DNA of 64,000 nucleotides from Succinimonas amylolytica DSM 2873 (GCF_000378405.1 NZ_KB899636.1:1058233-1122232); one strand, 5' to 3'. Counted from the stretch's first letter, positions 35,519 to 44,949 are shown. Notes: generated from the letters alone by a model not told the origin. A program made the numbers and translations.

Positions 35519-36019
35519 TCAGGCCTGCTTCCGAACCCGTTTAAGAATTTCTTTGAAAGCGATAATCGAATCCGGGGCGGCTTCGAATTCCCGTGCCAGT
35601 ACTTCCTGCTCCGTCAGCATGAGAACGTCAGCCACCTCTTCCGGCTGCATGACGAAGCTGCCGTCGTACCTGCCATAAAAGAGCCCGCCGTAAAGAAAGC
35701 TGTCCTGAACGCAGATCCGGAGCCAGCCCAGCCATAAAAGAGGAGTTTCTACTCCCATTTCCTCCAGAAGTTCCCTGCGGGCGCTTTCCTGAATATGGTC
35801 TCCGTCCTCGGCGGTAACCACGCCGCCGATACAGGCATCCAGCATTCCGGGACAGTAATCCTTGGTCAGGGTTCTTTTTTCGATAAAGAAGCGTCCGGAG
35901 CTGTTTTCCAGAAGCACGTAGGAAGCCCGGTGCGGCATGTGTCCCGCCCGCATTTCCGGCCGGGGAACGATGCCTGTTATTTCATTGTCTTCGTTTACGA
36001 TAAGTACCATTTCAGTCAT
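35519..36019 (-). CDS. yfcD: Nudix hydrolase, YfcD family
   Basis: A 166-residue Nudix protein. The Nudix helix is seen as GGVVTAEDGDHIQESARREL, followed directly by LEEMGV, with the REXXEE metal-binding core. The flanking sequences (HRASYVLLEN, KRTLTKDYCPGMLDAC) fit the YfcD subgroup, related in fold to isopentenyl-diphosphate isomerase. The substrate is not known. It converges with corA. Confidence 0.88.
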   Translation of the reverse strand: MTEMVLIVNEDNEITGIVPRPEMRAGHMPHRASYVLLENSSGRFFIEKRTLTKDYCPGMLDACIGGVVTAEDGDHIQESARRELLEEMGVETPLLWLGWLRICVQDSFLYGGLFYGRYDGSFVMQPEEVADVLMLTEQEVLAREFEAAPDSIIAFKEILKRVRKQA

Positions 36020-36174
36020 GCTGCGCTCCTTGGGTCAGACCATGTGATTGTGTGCCCATGCTGTATTCTGTATTTATGTCAAGAAAGCCAGACTGCGGAA
36101 TTTCCGGAGATTCTGGCCCCTGGAGTGTTCCGGCCCTGGCGGTTAAAACCGTGGGTTTTCACGGGGGCATGGGG

Positions 36175-36180
36175 TATAAT
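36175..36180 (+). promoter_or_regulatory. Possible -10 element for the lipoprotein gene
   Basis: TATAAT in a GGGGTATAATAGC context, 53 bases upstream of the start at 36233. No clear -35. Confidence 0.4.
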
Positions 36181-36232
36181 AGCATCGGTTTAAAGATAAG
36201 CTGTAATTATTATTCTGCCGGTTTTTATCGTT

Positions 36233-36685
36233 ATGAAGTATTCAATAGCAACTGCCGTTATGTGTTTTCTCGGAATGCTTGTTGCCGGGTGTTCCAGTCT
36301 TTCCGACTATGAGACTCTGCCGTCCATTACTTTATCTGACTGCGACTTTGATCTTTCCGATAAGTCCTTTCCGGTCATTGTTTCGCCTTACTGTATCAGA
36401 AATCCGCTGGATATTGATGCGGATATAGCCCGGGTGCATTTCAGCTACAGGGTTAACGGTCTGACTGTTTACGAAAAGGATCGGGAGCTTAATAAATCAG
36501 TGGACAGATTCGGTGATTTCTGTGAAAACTACCGGGTATCTCTGGATGCCGTTAATGATCCGAAGGTGGCTTCCACGATTCTTAATACTATGCTGAACCG
36601 TACCTGCGAGGTTAATGCTGTGATGTATTTTGACGACAGGGAAATCAGTTCGGTGTCTGGCAGTTTTAAAAAGGTTGTTAAGTAA
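36233..36685 (+). CDS. Lipoprotein of unknown function
   Basis: A 150-residue exported protein. The signal peptide MKYSIATAVMCFLGMLVAGC ends in the lipobox LVAGC, so it is lipid-anchored. The rest has four further cysteines and is probably beta-rich. I do not recognise a family. It is followed three bases later by a membrane protein gene, and the two probably share a transcript from the promoter noted upstream. Confidence 0.75.
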   Translation: MKYSIATAVMCFLGMLVAGCSSLSDYETLPSITLSDCDFDLSDKSFPVIVSPYCIRNPLDIDADIARVHFSYRVNGLTVYEKDRELNKSVDRFGDFCENYRVSLDAVNDPKVASTILNTMLNRTCEVNAVMYFDDREISSVSGSFKKVVK

Positions 36686-36688
36686 ATC

Positions 36689-37300
36689 GTGAGGCAGAAC
36701 AAAGGTATGAAGGTTACCGCAGAATCCGGGTTTGTCAGAACCGAAAACTGGGAACATGACAAGCCTTTGAATCTTGATCTGTCAGGGTATATACGTCCTA
36801 TGGCCCGGAAGGGACTTTTGGTGTTTTCCTGGTTTTATCTGGGAGCGGCAGCGCTGTTTGTTTTTTTTATTGTATTCCGGAATATCGCGGTGATTTTTCA
36901 GAGATATGTTGTTCTGATGGAGGCTGCGGCTGCCGTTCTGCTGTTTCTGGCCGGAAAGTGCTGGTTTGCCTATGCCCGGAACTCCAGCCGCTTTCTGAGA
37001 TGGGAGCTGACGCCGGGAAGAATTCTCTCCATATCCGAGGATGCCCAGGGGCATTCCTTTCTGGAAATGGAGTTCTGTCCTTCGGGAGTCAGTTCCGACC
37101 GGGTGGTGTTTACCGAGGAGTACAACTGTCCTCTTATAGACGAGATCCGGAAAACCGGACTTAATGCTCTTCCGGTACTGTATCAGCCGTCCCGGGCTGA
37201 TCGCGGAGCGTATTATGTGGATCTCCGGTTCCGGAATGACGGTCTTAACCGTGACAACCTGATCCGTCTGGAGTCCGCAGAATCGGGAGTTCCGGAATAA
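36689..37300 (+). CDS. Inner-membrane protein of unknown function
   Basis: About 200 residues with two membrane helices (near residues 42-66 and 72-92) and a C-terminal soluble part of about 110 residues. The latter has a GRILSISEDAQG strand and VLYQPSRADRGAYYVDLRF, which is reminiscent of DUF3592-like proteins but not firmly assignable. A GTG at 36689 and an ATG at 36707 are both possible starts; neither has an ideal ribosome binding site. It follows the lipoprotein gene closely. Confidence 0.7.
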   Translation: MRQNKGMKVTAESGFVRTENWEHDKPLNLDLSGYIRPMARKGLLVFSWFYLGAAALFVFFIVFRNIAVIFQRYVVLMEAAAAVLLFLAGKCWFAYARNSSRFLRWELTPGRILSISEDAQGHSFLEMEFCPSGVSSDRVVFTEEYNCPLIDEIRKTGLNALPVLYQPSRADRGAYYVDLRFRNDGLNRDNLIRLESAESGVPE

Positions 37301-37395
37301 TTACAGAGCAGGCGGGAAGGTACTGCAGCTTTCCTGAATGGAGTTGCTGCTCTTTTCTGGAGCAGTACCGGAGCGGAAGTGTTTTAGTCTTGATG

Positions 37396-37432
37396 AAACA
37401 GGTCTCAGGTACTACAATGAGGCCTGTTTTTA
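37396..37432 (+). terminator. Terminator of the lipoprotein/membrane protein pair
   Basis: A 12-pair stem, AAACAGGTCTCA with TGAGGCCTGTTT (one G-U), capped by a nine-base loop and followed by T. Confidence 0.9.
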
Positions 37433-37593
37433 AAGTGCTGCGGCGTTTTTGCGGCATGCCTGACCGCAGCGGAGTTTCCGGCACGAAGCCGGACTTTTAA
37501 TTTGCCGAAGACTGCGATGGGCGGGGTTTTCCGGAACCGGCGGCGGTTCTGTTTTACCTGGAGAGATTTTTTTTAGCAAGGGTTTATGTTTTC

Positions 37594-38994
37594 ATGAAAA
37601 TCGTATCAGTTGATGAAGTCCTTAAAGGGCAGGTGAATGTTGGTGACAGGGTGCAGGTTCGTGGCTGGGTAAGAACCCGTCGTGACTCCAAGGCAGGATT
37701 TTCCTTTATCGCAGTATATGATGGCTCCTGTTTTAATGCATTGCAGGTTGTTGCCGGTAAGGATCTCTCGAATTATGCTGATGAGGTGATGAAGCTTACC
37801 ACTGGAAGCTCGGTTATTGCCGAAGGTGTTGTTGTTGCATCCCAGGGCAAGGGCCAGAATTATGAGATGCAGGCAGATTCTGTTTCCGTATGCGGGCTGG
37901 TGGATAATCCTGAAACTTATCCTATGAGCGCCAAGCGTCATACCCCGGAATATCTCCGTGAATATGCACATCTCAGAGCCCGTACCAATATTATGGGTGC
38001 TGTGCTCCGGGTCAGGAACTGTCTGGCGCAGGCTATTCACAGATTTTTTAATGAAAACGGCTTTATCTGGATCTCTACTCCGCTGATTACCACCTCTGAC
38101 TGTGAGGGGGCTGGGGAAATGTTCCGTGTTACCTCTCTGGATCTGAATAATCCTCCCAGAACTCCGGATCAGAAGGTGGATTTCAGCAAGGACTTTTTTG
38201 GGAAGGAGGCCTTCCTGACTGTTTCCGGACAGCTTAACGCCGAAACCATTGCCAGTGCCATGTCCAAGGTTTATACCTTCGGACCTACCTTCCGCGCTGA
38301 AAACTCCAATACCACCAGACACCTTGCAGAATTCTGGATGGTGGAACCGGAAGTAGCCTTTTATGATCTTAATGACAACGCCCGTCTTGCTGAAAATATG
38401 CTGAAGTATGTTTTCAGGGCTGTTCTAGACGAGCGGCGCGACGATATGGAGTTTTTCTGCGAGAGGGTTGATCCGGAAGCCATTAACCGTTTGGAGCACT
38501 TCATAAACTCCGATTTTGCCCAGGTTGACTATACCGATGCCATTGAAATTCTGAAGAACTGCGGCAAGAAGTTTGAATATCCAGTGGAGTGGGGGATTGA
38601 TCTTCAGAGCGAGCACGAGCGCTATCTGGCCGAAGAGCATTTTAAGGCTCCGGTGGTGGTAAAGAACTATCCCAAGGATATCAAGGCCTTCTACATGCGT
38701 CTTAATGATGACGGCAAGACCGTTGCTGCCATGGATGTTCTGGCTCCGGGAATCGGCGAAATTATCGGAGGCTCACAGAGAGAGGAGCGTCTGGACATGC
38801 TTGACAGGAGAATGGCAGAGATGAATCTTGATCCCAGCAATTACTGGTGGTATCGGGATCTCCGCCGTTATGGTTCTGTGGTGCATTCCGGATTTGGTCT
38901 GGGCTTCGAGAGACTGATTGTATATGTAACCGGACTGGGCAATGTCCGCGACGTGATTCCGTTCCCGCGTACTGTTAATAACGCACTCTTCTGA
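37594..38994 (+). CDS. asnS: Asparaginyl-tRNA synthetase
   Basis: A class II aminoacyl-tRNA synthetase, 466 residues, charging tRNA-Asn. It has an N-terminal OB-fold anticodon-binding domain (about 15-105, [23 protein letters not shown] split across strands) and a catalytic core with motif 2 ([21 protein letters not shown]) and motif 3 ([13 protein letters not shown]). The [13 protein letters not shown] segment marks it as AsnS rather than AspS. A strong terminator precedes it, so it has its own promoter in the 160-base gap. Confidence 0.97.
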   Translation: MKIVSVDEVLKGQVNVGDRVQVRGWVRTRRDSKAGFSFIAVYDGSCFNALQVVAGKDLSNYADEVMKLTTGSSVIAEGVVVASQGKGQNYEMQADSVSVCGLVDNPETYPMSAKRHTPEYLREYAHLRARTNIMGAVLRVRNCLAQAIHRFFNENGFIWISTPLITTSDCEGAGEMFRVTSLDLNNPPRTPDQKVDFSKDFFGKEAFLTVSGQLNAETIASAMSKVYTFGPTFRAENSNTTRHLAEFWMVEPEVAFYDLNDNARLAENMLKYVFRAVLDERRDDMEFFCERVDPEAINRLEHFINSDFAQVDYTDAIEILKNCGKKFEYPVEWGIDLQSEHERYLAEEHFKAPVVVKNYPKDIKAFYMRLNDDGKTVAAMDVLAPGIGEIIGGSQREERLDMLDRRMAEMNLDPSNYWWYRDLRRYGSVVHSGFGLGFERLIVYVTGLGNVRDVIPFPRTVNNALF

Positions 38995-39078
38995 TTTAAC
39001 TGGGGGAGACTCTGAATTAGGTCCGGTGCGGGAATGCTCAGAGATATATACCGTACTGCAGAGGTTGTTTGAGAGATT

Positions 39079-39121
39079 GCCGGCATCGTCCTTGAGTATG
39101 GACTGTGCCGGTTATTTTTTT
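39079..39121 (+). terminator. Intrinsic terminator of asnS
   Basis: GCCGGCATCGTCC pairs with GGACTGTGCCGGT (one mismatch, two G-U) around an eight-base loop, followed by seven T. Confidence 0.85.
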
Positions 39122-39222
39122 GATGGCGTTTTGGCGTTCCGAATGTCTGAATTTCGATGGCAGGAGCATGAAGCGCCTGCCCCAGACGGGAGTTCCGCTA
39201 ATAGAGTCTTCCCGTCTTCCGT

Positions 39223-40293
39223 CTATTCAGCCCCTTCGGCCTCCTCCTGTTTCTTGCGGTTTTCCACAAGCTTGATTATCTCCACGTTGATTTTTTCCAC
39301 AGGTGAAAGCTTAATGTCCTGCGATACCGGTTTGTACCAGCCGGTTTTGTCAAAATAGCTCTGGAGATCTGGGCTGTTGAAGCTGTAGCCGTGTCTGGCC
39401 ATGATCTCGTTCCGCATGAGGCGCAGCGTCTGGTAATCGTATTGTTCCAGAAGGCCTTCGTTTATAACCTGATCTGCAGTAAAAAGGAATCTGGGAGTAT
39501 TGGGATCCGGATAGAGCATTTTGTAAATCCCTTCCGTGGGGGTTCCTTCGGGATTCTTGATGTCCTCAAAATCCTTGATGTAGCGAATTTCGAGCCCCTT
39601 TAAGGTTTGCTGCGCTTTTACGTAAATGCCGTCCATTTTGAAAACCGGTATCGTAAAGTCGTACTCTTCTGCAAATTCCAGCCGCTCTGTTCCTTCTGGA
39701 GTTATAAGAATGCAGCCATCCTCCCGTTCTCCGGGGTTGAATGATGAGGGATCTTTCACTTCCTTGAGATTGTTCGTGAGATCCCCCAGAGTGAACACAT
39801 AGAGATTCCCCTTGTTGTCCAGATAGCGCCCCCGGAGGGTGAGGTAAACGTTATTCAGGTCAATAAAGTGGGTTCCCCAGACGTCAATTACTGATTTGTC
39901 GAGAGGGGTATAGATGTGAGTCAGGTGTCCCTTGGAATCCTTGATGTGGAGCATGCTGTATTTTTTGCCGTTGCCCTCTGTAATGACCAGCTGAGCCTGT
40001 TTGTCATCAGAGAATTCCGATTTTACCGTGCCGCCCGTAACTTTGCCGTTCTTGGTTTTAAGGTCGGTAAGGGTTGCCTCGTATCCGCCCTCATGCATGG
40101 TACCGCCGGTAAACTTTAGAGATTTGGCGTTTTTAGTATGCTTTTCGGGATGGTAGAACACAAAACCGTCATGCCAGCTGCTGTTACGGAGATCGTCATA
40201 GAATCCCATCTCGATGGCCATGACATTATTAAGTGATGATGTTGTCAGCAGCATCCCGGCTGCAGCAACAATAAGCTTCAGAGATCTGTTCAT
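39223..40293 (-). CDS. Exported YARHG-domain protein
   Basis: A 356-residue secreted protein. It starts with a signal peptide (residues 1-26, ending near VMA). The middle (30-260) is beta-rich with lysine-rich repeating strands and has no family that I recognise. The C-terminal 90 residues form a YARHG domain: LMRNEIMARHGYSFNSPDLQ, then SYFDKTGWYKP. This domain is thought to act extracellularly or in the periplasm and may bind cell-wall material; function is unproven. It ends convergent with asnS. Confidence 0.8.
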   Translation of the reverse strand: MNRSLKLIVAAAGMLLTTSSLNNVMAIEMGFYDDLRNSSWHDGFVFYHPEKHTKNAKSLKFTGGTMHEGGYEATLTDLKTKNGKVTGGTVKSEFSDDKQAQLVITEGNGKKYSMLHIKDSKGHLTHIYTPLDKSVIDVWGTHFIDLNNVYLTLRGRYLDNKGNLYVFTLGDLTNNLKEVKDPSSFNPGEREDGCILITPEGTERLEFAEEYDFTIPVFKMDGIYVKAQQTLKGLEIRYIKDFEDIKNPEGTPTEGIYKMLYPDPNTPRFLFTADQVINEGLLEQYDYQTLRLMRNEIMARHGYSFNSPDLQSYFDKTGWYKPVSQDIKLSPVEKINVEIIKLVENRKKQEEAEGAE

Positions 40294-40809
40294 ATTACTG
40301 CTCTTGTGATTATATTAAGATGGTCGTAATCATTTTAAGGCATCAGGAATTATAAGCAAATAGGGCAGGGAAATATGGTGTTCCCGGCGGATTTGCGGAA
40401 ATTCATGCGTGAAGGGGCTATAAACCCGCGTTACGTAAATCCTTGCATGATTGTGATCTCGGATGGTATTCCACTTTGGTATTTTGAGATCTTTCTTGTT
40501 TTTTTGACAATAAATCTTCTTTAGGCTGCTGATTTATGTGACAATGATTTGAGGCATGACCTCTTCGTTGTTTCTCCTCTTCTCCTTTCATTTCGAAGAG
40601 GCATGTCTTTTGTTGTAATGTTTGTACCGAAAAGGTTCCAGACATGTTTGGATGTTGTGTAAAAATATGTCTGAGAGACGTTTTTATTGTGCAGACGGTG
40701 TGCAGGCATAGTCCCGTAACAGCTTCAGAACGAGACTGAAACCGGAGAGGTGGTGCTGATGTTTTTTGGCACGAATCCCGGATTTCATTAAATTATTACT
40801 ATTATTATC
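40294..40809. promoter_or_regulatory. Divergent gap between the YARHG and HD-GYP genes
   Basis: About 515 AT-rich bases. It holds a TTGACA (40504-40509), a stable hairpin with a pyrimidine-rich loop (40555-40605), and the untranslated regions of both divergent genes. Short open frames here on both strands lack ribosome binding sites and homology. Confidence 0.5.
40555..40605 (+). ncRNA. Hairpin with a pyrimidine-rich loop, possible small RNA or 5'-UTR element
   Basis: CATG-CCTCTTCG pairs with CGAAGAGG-CATG (one bulged A), a 12-pair stem. The 26-base loop is almost all pyrimidine and contains CTCCTCTTCTCC, which is complementary to Shine-Dalgarno sequences. Read on the other strand the loop shows GGAG repeats. 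Neither a clear promoter nor a good T-tract was found, so the RNA call is tentative. Confidence 0.3.
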
Positions 40810-42690
40810 ATGGAACATCGAAAAGCCACTCGCTCTTTTACCAATCATATTGCGTATGTATTTATAACACTGATTATCTGTGTAATTATTGCTCTTACCT
40901 CGGTGTCCTACCTGATTACCTCTACCAATATTACCAACGGATTTATCCATCAGTATGTTCCCAACCGAACAGAGCTGGTTCTGAATAAAATTGAAAGCTA
41001 TATTAAGCCTTATATCAGCGTGTCGGCCAATATGGCAAACTCCTATTACACTATTCGCTGGCTTCTTGACGAACACGAGAGCGAGGAAGGCCGAATTCAG
41101 TATGAACAGGATCAGAAAGCGATAATAAAGCAGAATCAGCTGACCAGCACTTTTCTGGTTTCCCTGATCAGCAATACCTACTACATTCAGGGGCAGAATG
41201 AAGGCGGGATTGATCTCAACGGTAAAGATTCCTGGATGAACTATATTATAAATTCCGATCGTGATTTTCAGGTAAACATTGATTACCGGCGTGGCAATGA
41301 CAACGATGCGATATTCATGTTTATCAACTACAAGGTAAAGGATCCTGCGGATGGACGGCTTATAGGAATTACCGGTACTATTGTGAAAATCGATAAGGTT
41401 ATGCAGATGTTTTTCGACCGCAGGCTAGGCGAATCCGGGTATTATTATGCCATTAATAATGATGGCCTTATTCAGATGCATCCGAACAAGGAATATATCC
41501 TGAAGACCAAGGTTAAGGATCTAGATGGAAATTTCCCGTCTCTGGTAAAGGGGGATGGTAACAAATTTCGGATTACCCGTTACACTTCGGCAGTGGATCA
41601 TCAGGATTACATTATTGCGGCGGAGTACCTTCCGGAACTTGAATGGACCGTTGTCGGCAAAATATCGGTGAAGGAAAGCTTTGCGCAGCTGACGAGAATT
41701 CTGCATGTTTCGATTTTCATTTCAGTCGTGGTTCTGCTACTGGCCTTGATAGTCACCTCCATAATTTCACACCGATTCAGGCACCGTATTGGTGAGATGA
41801 CTAACAATATGACGAAGTTTATGAGTTTCATCTCCAAGGAAATTGATGCTCATGATATTGAACTGAGACGTACCTCCATTTGCGACGAGCTGGGCAATAT
41901 GTCCAATGAAATCTGCGACAGTGCCGAGTATGTGCAGGAGCTGATGAGCATGCAGGATCTGCTACGCACGGAAATCGAGAAAAATACCTTTGAGATTATC
42001 GATAAGAACAAAAAGCTGCGGGCGCTATCCAATCAGACCATTTATGCTTTGGCCAGTGCCATTGATGCCAAGGACCACTATACCAGGGGACATTCGCTGC
42101 GGGTGGCCCAGTATTCCCGGGAACTGGCGCGGCGTATGGGAAAAACTGAATTGGAGCAGGAGGAGATATTCAATGTGGCGCTCCTGCATGATGTGGGCAA
42201 AATAGCGATTCCTGATAGTATTATCAACAAGCCTGCCAAACTGACAGACGAAGAATTTGCTCTGATAAAAAGTCATCCGGTCAAGGGGTATGAGATTCTG
42301 AAGGATATTTCGGTAATGCCCAATCTTTACATCGGGGCGCGCTGGCATCATGAGCGCTACGACGGCCGCGGTTATCCAGACGGTAAGTCGGGGATCGCTA
42401 TTCCGGAAATAGCCAGGATTATCTGTGTTGCCGACTGTTATGATGCCATGACATCCGATCGCAGCTACCGCAAAGCGCTGCCGCAGAATGTGGTGCGTTC
42501 CGAAATCGAAAAGAATAGCGGAACCCAGTTTGATCCTGAAATTGCGAGGATTATGCTGGAGATGATCGATGAGGATCGGGAGTACATGATGAGAGGGATT
42601 TTTTCCGTCCAGTCTTCCCGTTATGCGGATATTCAGATCACCAGTCCACTGAACCCGGCTCCCTTGAAAACCTGTCAGCAGCTGGTTTAG
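40810..42690 (+). CDS. Membrane HD-GYP phosphodiesterase with Cache sensor
   Basis: A 626-residue signalling protein, probably degrading c-di-GMP. An N-terminal membrane helix (about 15-38), a periplasmic dCache-type sensor (about 40-290: SYYTIRWLL, the GYYYAINNDGLIQMHP strand), a second membrane helix (about 295-320), a HAMP-like or coiled segment (320-400) and the HD-GYP domain (405-600) follow in order. Catalytic features are HD at 460-461 in LLHDVGKIAIPD, and HHERYDGRGYP. It likely reports an extracellular small molecule to c-di-GMP pools, which would connect to the FleQ-type regulator encoded at 27386 (inference). Confidence 0.92.
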   Translation: MEHRKATRSFTNHIAYVFITLIICVIIALTSVSYLITSTNITNGFIHQYVPNRTELVLNKIESYIKPYISVSANMANSYYTIRWLLDEHESEEGRIQYEQDQKAIIKQNQLTSTFLVSLISNTYYIQGQNEGGIDLNGKDSWMNYIINSDRDFQVNIDYRRGNDNDAIFMFINYKVKDPADGRLIGITGTIVKIDKVMQMFFDRRLGESGYYYAINNDGLIQMHPNKEYILKTKVKDLDGNFPSLVKGDGNKFRITRYTSAVDHQDYIIAAEYLPELEWTVVGKISVKESFAQLTRILHVSIFISVVVLLLALIVTSIISHRFRHRIGEMTNNMTKFMSFISKEIDAHDIELRRTSICDELGNMSNEICDSAEYVQELMSMQDLLRTEIEKNTFEIIDKNKKLRALSNQTIYALASAIDAKDHYTRGHSLRVAQYSRELARRMGKTELEQEEIFNVALLHDVGKIAIPDSIINKPAKLTDEEFALIKSHPVKGYEILKDISVMPNLYIGARWHHERYDGRGYPDGKSGIAIPEIARIICVADCYDAMTSDRSYRKALPQNVVRSEIEKNSGTQFDPEIARIMLEMIDEDREYMMRGIFSVQSSRYADIQITSPLNPAPLKTCQQLV

Positions 42691-42733
42691 TGTTCCGGAT
42701 CTGCTTTAGCTCCTGATGCTGGTTATAGAGGGG

Positions 42734-42979
42734 TTATTTCAGTGTAGTAGCCTGCTGCGGGGGAGTTTTGGGCGGGGGAGCTTTGCGGTCCGGCTCCCGT
42801 TTTATGCATTTAACGGGACAGACGCTGATACAGTGAGGCTCGGGATAAAAACCGGCGCATTCGGTGCAGAGCCCGGGATCAATGACAAAGGTTTTGCCGT
42901 TAAAGGAAATAGCTCCCAGAGGGCAGTCGGGCTCGCACATTTCGCAGTTAACGCATTTATTGTTTATTTTACATGCCAT
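42734..42979 (-). CDS. yfhL: YfhL-family 2x[4Fe-4S] ferredoxin
   Basis: An 81-residue ferredoxin with two cysteine clusters: CVNCEMCEPDC near the N-terminus, and a second with the YfhL-type spacing (CTECAG, eight residues, CISVCPVKC). Electrons would pass to an unidentified partner. It begins 22 bases after the trhP stop and is probably co-transcribed with it. The C-terminal tail is Pro/Lys-rich. Start chosen at the ATG after AGGAA; a longer frame overlapping trhP lacks conservation. Confidence 0.9.
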   Translation of the reverse strand: MACKINNKCVNCEMCEPDCPLGAISFNGKTFVIDPGLCTECAGFYPEPHCISVCPVKCIKREPDRKAPPPKTPPQQATTLK

Positions 42980-43001
42980 GCCGTTTTTTTCCTGTATTTG
43001 T

Positions 43002-44315
43002 TCATGAAGCGACACGCGGCAGCCGTACTACCAGGGCAAAGGCGGCATTTTGCGGTTTTGCCGGGGTTTTCAGGGATACCGTATGACCGTCTCCCAGGGC
43101 CGCGGCCACTGAGACTCCTTTTTCGGTCATGGCCTCTACAGTCATGAAGAAGCTTCTGCCCGGGGTCAGGATCTCAAGGCGATCTCCGACATCAAAGCGA
43201 TTTTTTACTGCAATCTGTGCTGTGCCGTCTTCGGCAATATTCAGCACCTCGCCTACCACCTGGCTTCCGTCGGTAACGCTGTTGCCCCATTCGTAGTTCT
43301 GATAGTCCTGAATCGGGTGTCTGACCAGAAAGCCGTCAGTCCAGCCCCGGTTTGCCAGGGTACTGACCTCGGCTAGAATTTCCGGTGTTACGTCTTCGCC
43401 CTGCACGGCAAGATCAATGGCTTTCCGGTATATCGATGCGGTGCGGGCACAGTAGTAGAAGGACTTGGTTCGTCCTTCAATTTTCAGAGAGTCGACACCG
43501 ATTTCCGCAAGCCTTTTAACATGCCGTACAGCGCAGAGATCCCGGGAATTCATGATATAGGTGCCATGCACATCCTCATCCACAGGCATTGGTTCTCCGG
43601 GGCGGCCCGGTTCTTCAATGAGATAGCTGTGATCCGCAACGGGGCCGATACCGATATCGGGAGAGGCGGAGACAAGATCACCTTTACTGTCCTCACGGGC
43701 CTGCCTAAGGGTGTATTTCCAGCGGCAGGCATTGGTGCAGGCTCCCTGATTGGAATCCCGGTGGTTAAGGTATCCCGACAGAAGGCATCTTCCGGAATAG
43801 GCCATGCAAAGTGCGCCGTGGATGAATACTTCAAGCTCGATATCCGGACAATGCTGCCGGATTTCCGCGATTTCCTCCAGAGAGAGCTCCCTGGAGAGGA
43901 TGACTCTTTTTATCCCCTGACGTTCCCAGAATTTAACACTGGCATAGTTAATGGTATTGGTCTGCACGGACAGATGAACAGGCATCTCCGGAAAGTTTTC
44001 CCGCACCATCATGATAAGTCCGGGATCGGACATGATGAGGGCGTCCGGGCCTAGTGCCACCAGATCCCCGATATCATGGACAAAGGTTTTCAGCTTGCTG
44101 TTATGAGGCTGCAGGTTTGCAACTGCGTGCATGCGCTTTCCGGCCTGGTGCAGCTCCTGAATTGCTGTTGCCATGGATTCCAGATCGAATTCGTTGTTGC
44201 GTACGCGGAGGCTGTATCGCGGCAGACCGGCGTAAACGGCATCGGCACCGTAGGCTATTGCATACTGCATGTTTTTGAGAGTTCCGGCAGGGGAGAGCAG
44301 TTCTGGTTTTTTCAT
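43002..44315 (-). CDS. trhP: TrhP (YegQ), U32-family tRNA uridine hydroxylation protein
   Basis: A 437-residue member of the U32 'peptidase' family, which in Escherichia coli is needed for 5-hydroxyuridine at tRNA position 34, using prephenate. The start MKKPELLSPAGTLKNMQYAI, the GADAVYAGLP turn, VFIHGALCMAYSGRCLLS and the cysteine-rich NQGACTNACRW are diagnostic; several cysteines probably hold an iron-sulfur cluster. The C-terminal beta-domain is present (GDRLEILTPG). The neighbour yfhL could provide electrons or cluster maintenance (inference). Confidence 0.92.
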   Translation of the reverse strand: MKKPELLSPAGTLKNMQYAIAYGADAVYAGLPRYSLRVRNNEFDLESMATAIQELHQAGKRMHAVANLQPHNSKLKTFVHDIGDLVALGPDALIMSDPGLIMMVRENFPEMPVHLSVQTNTINYASVKFWERQGIKRVILSRELSLEEIAEIRQHCPDIELEVFIHGALCMAYSGRCLLSGYLNHRDSNQGACTNACRWKYTLRQAREDSKGDLVSASPDIGIGPVADHSYLIEEPGRPGEPMPVDEDVHGTYIMNSRDLCAVRHVKRLAEIGVDSLKIEGRTKSFYYCARTASIYRKAIDLAVQGEDVTPEILAEVSTLANRGWTDGFLVRHPIQDYQNYEWGNSVTDGSQVVGEVLNIAEDGTAQIAVKNRFDVGDRLEILTPGRSFFMTVEAMTEKGVSVAAALGDGHTVSLKTPAKPQNAAFALVVRLPRVAS

Positions 44316-44402
44316 GAGGGATCCTTAATTGCGGATAGCGCGCTATCAGTGTCCTGTCCTGTTCCGGTACTTGCAAATCCGGCGGGGCCGGAATCCGGAA
44401 AT

Positions 44403-44431
44403 AAAAAATCCTCCTGCCGGCTGGCAGAAGG
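44403..44431 (-). terminator. Intrinsic terminator of the tmRNA gene
   Basis: On the minus strand CCTTCTGCC pairs with GGCAGGAGG (one G-U) around AGCC, followed by T-rich sequence, nine bases past the mature 3' end. Confidence 0.88.
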
Positions 44432-44439
44432 ACGGTAAT

Positions 44440-44834
44440 TGGTGGAGATGGCGGGATTTGAACCCGCGTCCCAAAAGGATCCATCTCTATGTCTACATGT
44501 TTAGTCGCATTTATTTAGTGCTTTCGTCCCGGACCGCGAACCGACACGCTGTCTTAGGATATAGCCTGGTTGATTTAAGATTACTCCTGCAGACGAAGGA
44601 TACATCCGATTCGGTATAAGTGACCCAAGATTGCTCCCCTACCGAAGAGAGAGGTCTCAGGGTAGCCTGCCAGGTTTTTAAGCTGCGGCTACTGGCGCAT
44701 GTACTGCTTTAGGCAGCCATTGCAAAAGAGTCATCGTTTGCGATTATCTTTATTGTGTGTGTTTTAAGAGTTACGCACAACCCTCTACATGCGATATTGA
44801 CTTCACTCTTCCGGTCGAATCCAGAATCATCCCC
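44440..44834 (-). ncRNA. ssrA: Transfer-messenger RNA (tmRNA)
   Basis: The 395-base mature RNA runs from GGGGATGATTCTGGATTCGA (44834 downward) to an encoded CCA. The two ends form the tRNA-like acceptor stem (GGGGAUG with CAUCUCC plus ACCA), and a T-arm with GGTTCAAATCC is clear. The resume codon is GCA at 44741-44739; the encoded tag is ANDDSFAMAA with the stop at 44711-44709. With the alanine from charged tmRNA the tag is AANDDSFAMAA, which differs from the common AANDENYALAA and ends in MAA rather than LAA. Pseudoknot-rich sequence follows the tag. It rescues ribosomes stalled on broken messages together with SmpB, encoded just upstream. Confidence 0.97.
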
Positions 44835-44949
44835 TCTGTTAATAAAAAAAGTTACTGCGTTAATTTTACACTGCCGGTCTGAAAAAGTAAAGAACCGGAG
44901 GCTCAAAGCATTGAACGGCACGAATCAGTTATGCCCGTGACATAAGGGA

